Shown one piece after another: positions 48,701 to 60,700 of a stretch of DNA of 64,000 nt. Position numbers and translations under genes: made by a program. The notes beneath the pieces are model-generated. The model was given only the letters and a program-made list of their open reading frames with translations. It did no database searches and was not told where the DNA came from. How positions within the stretch are numbered: the stretch's first letter is position 1; the number at the start of each line of letters is the position of its first letter. The DNA is from Anagrus nilaparvatae (taxonomy: Eukaryota; Arthropoda; Insecta; Hymenoptera; Mymaridae): contig JAKSXM010000007.1 of the NCBI GenBank assembly GCA_022575985.1, positions 17,424,501 through 17,488,500 on the forward strand, written 5' to 3'.

Positions 48701-51700
48701 AGAGGGGAAAAAACGCGACAGTTAGTGAAGCTCAAGGTTCGATATTGGGACCTGATATATGGAACATCTCTTACGATGGTATACTGAAACTGGAGCTACT
48801 GGATGGCTATTTCAGGATAGGTAATGCGAACGACACTGCCCTCTTGATCGTTGCGAAAAACGTACAAAAGGTGCAGAATAGCTTAAGCGTCTGCATGTTG
48901 GAAATAAACTTATGAATGGAAGGGCACGGATTGAATCTAGCAGCTGCTAAGAAATAAATCGTGATGTTCACGAAAAAGCGTATACGTACTATTATCCCAA
49001 TACGAATCCATGAGGACAACGTCATCTAAACGAAAAGATCTTAAAATATTTGGATATTACTTTGGATACGGAGTTCAACTACTGGGAGCATATCTCTAAA
49101 TGAGTCAAGAAGGCAGGAACTAGGACAACAGCCCTGAGCAGGCTGATGGGGAACCTGAACGGCCCTAAGGCTAGCAAGCGGAAATTACTAATGTTCGTAA
49201 TCCACTTCATACTTTTGTATGGAAAAAAAAATTGGGCGAAGGCACTAGACAAGACTATTTATACAAAAAGCATAATAAGAGTACAGATGCAACGTACCTT
49301 AAGGGTTACCTGCGCATACAGGGCTGTCTCTGAAGCGGCAGCTCTTGTAATTGCTGGAATTATTCCAATTCAGCTCCTCGCCAAAGAACGCCAACTCATA
49401 CACGACAGGGAGAATGAGGGCGACGCTGATGCCGACCAGATTAAAGCGAACGTTAGAAAGGATACGATGCTACAGTGGCACGCACTCTGGGAAGACCGCA
49501 TGGACAGCAGATGGACCAAGGATCTCATTAATGAGGTTACGCCTTGGATTCAAAGAGAACACGGGGAATTGAAATACTTTTCAAAGCCCTGAATGTGTAC
49601 TTTCTCCTGGTGAACGCGACGATGCTTAAGACATGTTTTTTTACTGCGAAAAATGTTTCAAAACGAAGAAACGTGGATCGTTGCGGCTTACAGAGACATT
49701 TAGTAATATTTGTATTCGAAAATATTGGTGTTCAGGTATAGGTTACCCGTGGGGAAAGCACCAGAATCAAGAAGAGGAAGAATAAGTGCGGTGCCGAGCT
49801 GTTTACGAAGCTTATAACTTATGAGGCGCTTGAAATTTATGTACTCGTAAAGCTTTTATTATTTGAAGCCAATGATAAAAATAATAAAGGACTACTAAAA
49901 GCCCTGAATTTTACAATAATAATTAAAAAAAAAAATATATATATCACCAAAAAATAAAAATTGTCTTATTATAAAATTTTGTTTTAAAACTAAAAACAAT
50001 AATAGTACATTCTTAACTAGCTCATAGAAATGTTTATTTTGTCAATTCAAAGGTTTAAAAGTCCTAGATGCGTACCGTATTTAGTAAAAATAAATATTTC
50101 TAGATGAGGCAATGAATATTTTTTTTTACAAAGGGCAATAATATTGACGTCCTCTCAAAATTCAAATCTAGTAATTACTGCCCTCTAGTAAAGAAAATCA
50201 AATTAAAATGATAAAGAAACTTACCTAAATTGGATAATATCTTTCTTCTTAAATTTATATAAAATTGGTTTAGTTTTATGTATAATTGATATATATAACA
50301 ATAAATATGTTATTAACATTATTATCGAACATATTATAAATATTTTATAAACACCAGTATTTATAATCAACCACCATGATTCATGTTTTGAACCCATTGT
50401 TTTTCTTATTAATTCAGTCATTAATATTCCTAATATAGGTACACCTAAAAAAAAAGAATAATGCATTATAATAATAATAATAATAAATTTGATATATAAT
50501 ATATAATAAAATTTTAGATGGAAAAAGAAGAGAGAAAAAAAAAATATGAGAAAATCGAATAACTTAAAATGCAGGGATAGTAGAGTACATAACCATATTG
50601 AGAATGTTAAAAGTTTTTTTCATAGAATGTATGCATATAGTATACTTTCATATATGTAAATATACCATATTTTTTTTTTATTTTAAAAGTACTATTTCTT
50701 ATAAAATCAATATTACATATTTTTATGTTCTATAAAACTAGAATTTTTGTTTTTTTTTTATAAAATAAAATAAAAAAAATATTATTTATTAACATACCAT
50801 TGACAACAGCAACAAATGTTGAATGCAATTGTTTATTGTTATACATATTTGATAATTCAGCATATATAATTAATGCCATTGCAATTGGTGATGATAAACT
50901 TAAAAATATAAATGTTTCTAAACTTATTGCTATGATTGCCCAATAATCCTAAAAATAAGAAAAATTTTTTTATAATTTTTATTTTATTTTTATAAATATA
51001 TATATATATATATATACCTTAGGTACAATAGGAATGTTAATAGAATAAATAAAAATTATCATTGTTAGAGTAATAGCAATACAACATTGAATTTTTAAAT
51101 AATTTAACCATGTACGATTCCTCCACCAATATGTCGTTAATACTAATATTGATACTAAACATTGTAATATACATCCACAGCAACCAATTATAACTATGTT
51201 ATTTTTTTCTTCGTTACTTAAATTTAATACCTAGAGGAAAAAAAAATTCATAATAAACGTTCATTTTTTCATTAAAATTTTTTTTTTCTTTTTTTTTATT
51301 TAATTAAATTTTATTAATTACACTTTAAATTAAAATATAAATTTGATTTATGGGTTATTATATATTATATTTTGCAGTGTACGTTATATCTATATATTTT
51401 AGATACTTATAAAGCATTACAAAGCAATTTATAAAAAAATTATCTACATTCTATGGAATATTTTGCATATTTATTTTTTTTTTGTATTTTTATAAATTTA
51501 TTATCATTTTTTCATTAAAAAAAAACGTTTTAAACAAACATTAATTATTTGGGTAATTAAATTTAAGGGTTTTTTTTAGTTTATGAAGAATACATCTATT
51601 CTGGAAAATTAATTTTCCACTAATATAATATTATATTAAAGAACTATAATATTTTAGCTCCTCCTAATAGAAAAGTAGGCTTAATTTAAAAATTAAAGGC

Positions 51701-54700
51701 GAACTAAATATACATTTTATTGATTTTGAGAATCACTAAAAGTGAATTTTGCATTACGACCATTATTCAGGTTTAAAATTTTTATATTCATTGCTTACGT
51801 TTTTTATTGTGAAACTATATTACTGGCAATTAACCATGCAACAAAAAAAAATAACTTTAAATTTTCTTTATTTAATTATTGACAAACATTGTCAAAAGAA
51901 CATAAACGTTTCATTGTTTTTTAAGTTTTTGTGACGGATCTATAAAGAAATTAGACCACCATACAAGAAAACTCCAGAGACCATACGTGCTTATTACGTT
52001 CGTGTTTGCATAATAAAGGCCAGAGAGAGGTGACTCGGAAATGTTACGGAATATAAAAAATATGTCGGGATCACTTTGAGAAAGAAAAAAGAGTAGGGTT
52101 TTCTATCGTAGGAAATTCTCCCCTTAAGCAGGGTGAATATGAAAAATGATGCCTAAGCTGCACGTCTCAGAACGAAGTTATACCTTAAAGAGGGAGTTCT
52201 GTTCTGGAGCCTCGAAAGTAAAGGAAGATTTTTGGAGTGTGTTAAACAGTAGGAATCAGACAATTTTTCGTGAAACGCCGTAATCTGAAACACTACACCT
52301 TTCAAGACGTAGTTTCCCTAGGGCACGGAAATCAAAATGGAAATTACCCTTTTTTATTTTCGAGCTCATGGATAATCACAGGACTTTGAAGGTCATACGC
52401 TTTTTGATTTAGGTATAGGGGATCTTACGAACTTCTAGGTTTTTACATGCTTTATCTATCTTTTTATACTTTAATAACAAAATATATAATTTTAAATAAA
52501 AATATTTGATTTCTGAGCTAACAATTATTTGCTTTATTTTTTCAATAAATTCCCCACGTTTCGAAGACCTTTAGTCTTCATTATCAATGCTATAATGTGG
52601 AAATTTTCCTCTTCCAGCTTATATAAATAAATTTTTAGAGTTTGAGACTTGCCAAGAAAAAGGTCAAGTAATTGATCAACATAATTACAGACTCCTTTTT
52701 CTCGACAAGTTTCAGAGCGGGTCCGTATAAGAGAATATAGCGCAAATATATTCCACTTATACTAAACGGGTATCAGGAGGATCTGATAAAGTCAAATATA
52801 AACAAAATAAAATTTTACAATATTTTACGATTTTATAAAAATTTTTTTAAAATAATTTCAAATTTAAAATTAACTTTACCTTATTAAATATTTTTAAGTA
52901 AAATATGTAATTATTTTATGCGTTAACACAACCAACGTGCATGGAATATGTTAACTTAAAACAGTTTTAACATATACTACCAAAATATTATGAGTCCCTA
53001 AATCCAAATTATTTTAAGTCCCTAAATTGAAAAAAAGTCTACTGGATCCCCCCCCCCCCCCCCTGAATTTGGGTCCTTTTCAAATGCCTCTCCTCGTGAA
53101 CATGTTCCGTGTTCAAAATATCTTATTAATTATATGTTCAGGACATAAGTCGCGATACCAAAAGTCCAGAAAATGTTGCTGAATCATCGAGTGATCCCCA
53201 CTGAAATGAATATGAATTTTAATAACCTAGAGAGCTTTTAGATTTATATGAAAATGTTCGTCAGTTTTTTAACGTCAAAATGTATTTATGAGCGTGATGA
53301 CATCAAATTTTTAATTTTAATTTTTTTCAAAAACAAAAAAATATTTTTTTTATCAATTATGAAAAAAATCATTAAAATTCCGATCCATGCAAGCATTACC
53401 AAATTCAGGCAAACCAAGATCAGGAAAAGGTTGTTGATATCAACGTTCATCGGCTTTTTTAAAAACTTTTGTTAGATTGAATATCTCTGAGATTCATGAA
53501 ATACAAATCCAAGATGTAAATAAAAAAAAAAGAAATAAACAATTTCGAAAACCTTTTTATTGCAAAGTTAATAAATAGTGATTTTAAGCCACAATAGTAA
53601 AATAAAAACTTTAAAATTCATATCTTATTAGATTTAAATAATTATAATTGGGGATTTTACATTTAAATTTTCTGATTTCAATTACCTAAATACTACATTT
53701 ATTTCGTATATTCTAATAAAATTATATTTACTTATTGTATTTATATAATCAATTTATTTATCGTATTTTCAATAAAATTTGCATTAATTACGAAAATATC
53801 ATGAATATCCAATTCTAAAACTTACTTTAATTTATACAAATTCAATATCTCGCATCGCCACATCGAATCTACATTATATACATTATATATACATATATAC
53901 TGCATGGAACGATGCATATATATGGTAGTTTATATTTTATATACTTTATATATATATTTATTACAGATATTGCATAAAATATATATAAAAGCATTGTGTA
54001 TGGTAATTTGCGTGTTTTACACCTCGTAAATAACTGTATCACCTGGGCGACATATTATGTTCGATTTCACGTGAATATTTCTTTTATATGAAATTTAATC
54101 CTATTTGCAAGCTGTTATTTATGATATTGAAAAATATATACTAATTACTTTTTAATTGCCAGCTGAACAAATGTATAGAATTTTTTTAATTATTACCATT
54201 TTTCATTTTAATTTATTTAACCAAATTTATGACACAGTAATGTAGTTATAAATAAAAAAGTAATTAAATTTATAAATTATACTTACTTCCTTAGAATTAG
54301 TAGTTAAAAAAGTTGCATAGGTCCCTAAATTTGAGCATTGACAATATATTGTACTATCTTTAAAAAAATTTTTAATTACTGTACATTTTTCTAAATTCCA
54401 ATCACCGTCTGGTTCTAAATAACCACAAGATATGTTCCAAGCGTTTGAATAATTTTTTATTATTGAAAATTCAAGCTCTATCGAATATAATTTATCATTT
54501 AATTGCTTATTATTTTTTGAAGACATTGAAACACTTATTATTCGTGAATTTATACGATATTCTATATCAGTTGAATCCCTGAAAAATATAAAATTTTTTT
54601 TATTTAGTTTTATAAGGTTAATTTATTTGTTTTTAAAATAAAAAATTCCATGTGAAATGTACGTTGAGTTGTAGATGGGGTCTTTGAATCACTAAAACTG

Positions 54701-57700
54701 TTTTATGTCATTGACAATCATTTAAAAAAAATGGTCCAAAATTCAAAAATTTATAGATACGGCTGGAATCAATTTGAAGAAGTTTAAATGCTGTAGTTAA
54801 AACATCTTATTAACATGGAACATGTTCATTGGATGGGGTATTTGAAAAAGTTTGGCTCGGCAGGGGGGGGGGTGAAAAATTGACGCTTTTAGGGGGGGGG
54901 GGGGGTGAAAAAGTGACGTTTTTAGGGGGGGGGGGGTGAAATGGACTTAGAATATTTTCGAGTTAGGGCTTTAGAATAATTTGAAGTGGGAGTCAGGCCT
55001 TGATAACAACAAAAACTTAGAATACTTTAATTTAAATTAGCATAATTTATATTTCAGGATTTATTGTAATTTCGGTTTTTGGATTTATTACTGTTATGAG
55101 TGAACATGTTCCATGCTCGTTGGTTGTGTAGTTACACAAACCGGTTTTTGTATAAAAAGCTGGGGATAAGTTTAAGCGAATTTAAAGACCGCGTCTGTAA
55201 GTCAACGATCATAACACATGGGTAATTATAAAAATTAGCCATCTACAATTTCACAATTTCATTCCTTACAACTTTATTTAGTAGATTCTAAACATTATCA
55301 TTAACACATCCGATGCGGCAGGAAATGTGGACCCATTTAAATTATACGTGATCATGGGCGCATTTTACCCCTGCTGCAACGAATATTTTTAAAATATTTT
55401 CTTATACATTTTTAATTTTTCTTTTTGCATATAAAATTTAAAAATATTGATTCTAAAAGCGGATAAGGCCATATTTAATACTAAAAAAAGTATTAATAAC
55501 AAACTTGCATAAATTTCTTAGAATTATAAATAAGACTTTGAATGACGTTTTGAAATAAATTTTTAAATACAAAATTTTTGTTTGCTACTTAATTAAAATA
55601 TTTAAAATTTTATTAAAGTTTTTATCGGATATTTAAATGAGTCATTCTGAATATCGTGTCATAGCCTTACCAGGTCAAGTCTCCCGATCAGGCTAATTTT
55701 TTCACCACCTTTTTATGTACATAAAATATGTTTTTTTTGAAATTTTCAGCCCTCTAAGTGCTCAAGAAGCCGACTTATTCCCAAAAAGAGGTTTTTATAT
55801 TTTTTCGGTTTTTTTAGTCACTTATTGTGAATAAATTTTTAAAATTAACTAAATGATTAAAAAAAAATAGTATTAAGACATAAAAAGTTGTAAAATTTCC
55901 GGCTGAATCCGAATCTAAGGTTAGTTTTTTGAAATTTTGCCTTTGGGTGGCTCAAAATTGCTAATTTAGGCCGAGAACGGGAGAATTTGAATGGCTAAAA
56001 TGCCACATTATTTATAGGGCTCAAGCCTTGATAGGATTAGTCTAAATACTATATATTTTGATGTGGTTAAGGTGGCTGGTTGGTCTTACTCTAAATAATT
56101 GATGTGTGATCAGAATCTGTCCCTCGATTTATTCGTGTTTTGATTGGTCGCTCTGATTTTGTCATGCGCGCAATTCATATTTTTTATTGGGTGCTAACCG
56201 AGGTGCTAGCGGTATAGAATACGCAAGAAGTTCTTCGTTCACATACACTCGCACCTTATTTAATTTTTATTATTTTTTAAAATACTTAATTATTAATAAA
56301 TTTTTTTGTATTTATAATTATAATTAATATATTTAGAAAATAAGGAAATAATAAATACAAAATTTTATCATTTTATTATACAATCTTTTGAAAATTTCGT
56401 CATCGATTTTATCTGATTGGTCGATTCATTGATGCCCTATAGTTTCAACAGCGCACTGTATAAAAATTTGTAAAACAATTTTAAATATTAATTTTTTAAT
56501 TTTTTATAAACTTTCTAATAGAACATTACATCTGTATATACGACACATAATACATGAAAATTCATTTAAGTATTTTGTCACCCTGTTATTAAATTTTACC
56601 ATACAGAACAAAAGAAAAATTTATTTTGAGAGTTAGAAATGGTTCTGGACCGAGGGGCGGTAATCAATATTAGCATTCAGATGCGATATATATTTTTTTC
56701 TCGAGATAAATTTTGAAACTAAAAATAATAATTGTTTTTATTTATATGAATTAAGTCACAGCTTTACTGTGATTAAACATGCAATATGATCTGAGGGGGT
56801 TGGCGCGCTTCAACTTGCAGAGGGCTTGCATCCTAGTTATAAGGCGCAATCTACGTAAGCGTTTGTATACGAATTCGCATGCAAATATTTGCATCGTGCC
56901 AACCTATGCAGAGAAAAAAAATAATTATAGTCCGCGATGAATGGCGCGAAAATTCAAATTTTAAATAAAACGAAAGGTAATAAACTTGTTAAATAGTTTA
57001 TTATCTTTTTAATAGTTTATTTTATCGCACTAGAGGGAGCAGCAAAAGTATTATTAAAATAAGCATAGGTTGGCACGATGCAAATATTTGCATGCGAATT
57101 CGTATACAAACGCTTACGTAGACTCAGCCTAAAGATGATAAAAAAATCAACCTGGCCCGGAGATTGGATCTGGCCAGACTATGACACGGTATCCGCAATG
57201 ACTCATATATAAAAAAGGTAAATATAAAATATAAACATTTATTTTTGATCCTTCATAGTATAAAAAAATTTAATATTAATACTGTAACGGAAATTACATA
57301 TTTTTAATTTTCTTCAATAAAAAATCAGTTTTTCTTTTCTATTAATATACTCTAGATAATATTTAATATGTGGTATCTCGTAAAATTATGTAGTAAAACT
57401 TCTATGCTATAAAATTCACAAAAGTTATAGCTTCGAGGAAATCAGTTAATTTTACTTTTTTACTGCAGTACGTACTAAAATATAATTTTAACTTTTTAAT
57501 AACAATATTTTTAAAGCTACACAGCTATTTATGCTTTAGATTAGTTTTATAATATTTCATTTTTTTTTTTAATTGTGGTTTATACTAAACTTTTATTGAA
57601 GTTATCAATAAATAAACTCTCACTTTAGTACAAAAATCACCATGTGTGCAGATAAATATTGAAATACAATATTTTTTAAATTAAGTGTTTTTAATAAAAA

Positions 57701-60700
57701 AACGAAACGTAGTTTATAACTAGAGTTTTATATCGAGAGTTTTAAATCAATTTATTTGAATAAGTGAAAAATAGTCAAAAATAAAATAAAAATTATTCAC
57801 TGGATTGCCCGATGAAATATTTACATTGAAAGTGCCGTAGAGTTTAACCTGAGTTATGTTAAATTGAAAAATTCAGATATTTTTTTTTCTAGCTTAAAAA
57901 GATAATCTGGATAAACTGTAATTGATGTTCTTTATATTTACGAGTGGTTTATTCCTAATAAAATTTAGTTAAGCATCAGGCAAGGTACTAGATTTTGCAA
58001 ATATCACAGCACTTCCAGGCTTTAAATAAAATAATTATTAATTCCTAAATTAATAGTTAAGAAATTTAAGCCACGGTGCAAAATAAAAAGTTGTCGCAAG
58101 TAAACTACACCTAATTATGGCCTTGAAAAATAATTCACATTCCAAATTATTTAGCAGTTAAAGTTTTTATTTAATTTATTTTTCGTAACTTTGTAAAATT
58201 TTTTTGTTGTGATTTTACATTAGTAATTTATATAATAAAATAATTAATATGTAAGAAAAATAAAACAATTACTCACTGTGATTCCTTAACAATAGGATCT
58301 TGAAAAAAATTATTAAAATTTTTATATATTACAACAATTCCATAAAAGCTATCAACAGTCTCATTTTGATTTATATGAATTTTAACTTTTTCATTCCACC
58401 ATCTGGGGTATTTTCTGTAAAAAACATAAATTTTTTTATTAAAAATATCATTTCATTTAAGTTAAGTTTTTTAAAATATAAAAAATAATTTTATCTACTA
58501 TAATCATAAAAATAATAATTTTGATATAAAAAAAAAAATCTAATTTGAAATTTTTCATTTTAGTCTTTGGTATAATAAAAATTAACATAGAGTAAATTTG
58601 AACTTATGAATCTTTTACTGAATTATTTAAATTAAAGAAATAATTTTTCCTTTTTTTCTACTATCTTTTCTTATATTCGTTGAAAGTCTCTCGAAAAGAG
58701 TTTTTTTAAAGATTAAAAATATCAAACTCTATATAACGTTAACGAAGCTTTTTAACACTTCTTAAAATTCTAATTATCGAATTTTATAAAATATATTATA
58801 CACTTTATATATAATATATAGTATGTATAATTCTTAATTTTCTTTATCATAAAATAAGTTTTATTTAGTTTTTAAAGTAATAAAAGATAATTAATAGTTT
58901 TTCTTTTTTTAATAAACTTTACTTAGATTTTTTTTTTTTCTTGTTATTAAAAATTTAATTAGATAATTTAATACTTCGTTAAATATATTATTTTATAATA
59001 TTAATAATTTCATTAATACAATTAATTTTATAAAAGTTATTTTTAAATACTCTCATTAAATCACATTTTTTGTTTTTTTTAATTTTTAAGTATGTAATTC
59101 GAATTCTGGATTTAAAATATACTAATTTTACTCGTGAAAATTTTAAGCAATGTTACAAGTTTAAATATTCAAATTTCACTTGTATAAGCATATAGATGAA
59201 TATATTACATATTGAAATCATTGAATGTACTATAACTCTGTAGACAAAGCTTACAATGGTTTTAGAGTATATATTTTCCAGGTCACTCTTTGTGATGAAG
59301 GAATCGAAATAAATTTTCTATTATTGTTTGATATTTTAAACTACATAAAAAAGTTTTTTCTATAACTTAAGAGGTTAAGACCTTTTTTCAAATTCTTGAT
59401 ACTTTTTTAATTTGATATTTTTTTGTTGAAAACTTCATGCTTATGTTAAAATTATTTGTCCAAATTAACTTTTTTTCAAATTAGAAATTGGAAGCCCAAT
59501 GTCATGCCATTTCTTTGACGCACCACGGTCCACATGCAATTTTGTTTAACTGATTAACACAGGCGTGATCAAAGCGTATCACTAAATAATTGAAAGAAAT
59601 AATGATTTCCGGAATAAAAAATTATTTAGTTTTTTGGTCGTTTTTGGTATACAAACTTTCAAACGTGTTTTTTTTTCTACCCCATGATTAATTTTTTATT
59701 TATTTAAATAATATAATGTTGAATCTAACTATCATATGAGAGCTGTAACTATTATACCTACAACATGTCGTTCAGGCTGGTATAGCTCTGGAAATAACAT
59801 GATAACGACATTTTGTAGGTATAATAGTTACAGCTCTCATATGATCGTTAGATTCAACATTATATTATTTATATACATAAATGAGAGCGTTAGCTTCAAA
59901 AAAGTTTTAATTTATTTATTTTCCAATTTGAAGTAAGTGGATAAGAAAACCCCCGGTTTTAAGTTATAGACCAAAAATAAAGCATTTGAAAAAATGTATT
60001 TTTAATTGTTTCAACTCCTAGCTTACCAGTAAATCTTCCAGATATAAATTTTGAACCAAAAATACAAATTAGTTTCATAAATAAAAGGGACTGGCACGTT
60101 ATGTACGAAAAATAGTGTAAAAAGGCTTGTTTTCGATCATTCTACCTTTGGTAGAACTTTTCTGAAAAATTTTACACCGAAAATGGCTAAAAAACTAAAT
60201 AGTTCATTAGTTTTTTGTCCGGAAACCATTATTACTTTCAATTTTTCACAAAATGTTAACCTACAAAAACTACAGCGGAATGTTTTGGTCGCAGTAATCA
60301 CCTAATCGGTTGAACCTGAAAAATATATTTCCAAACTTCTGGTCTACTACCTTAACTTTAAGTATTATTTATTTTCTTTTTAAAGTTTTTCTTATTAATT
60401 TTTAAACAATTTATGGTTCTAAATTAGAAAAAAATAAAATTTATCCTGAATTAAAGCCGATTTTGATTATTTCCACAGTATATTTTAAAAATATATTTTA
60501 TTTTAACATTTTTTTGAATAAAGATATTCAAAAAGTTTCTCGATTTTACAATATACATCAAGAGTCTAACTTTTAGTTTTGACTAAACTAAAAACTAAAG
60601 AATAAACTAAAAGTATCATGTATACTGAAAACGTATGCTAAGCTAACGGAATTCGCTATTCAAAAGTGATTTTTTATCCTGCAATTAAGGGAAATTTGAT

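Noticed and set aside
50225..51230. Receptor considered to be latrophilin (Cirl) or a methuselah-type receptor
   Set aside because: No HLTNFA-type GPS as in latrophilin, and a GPS is present, unlike methuselah receptors; the subfamily is left open.
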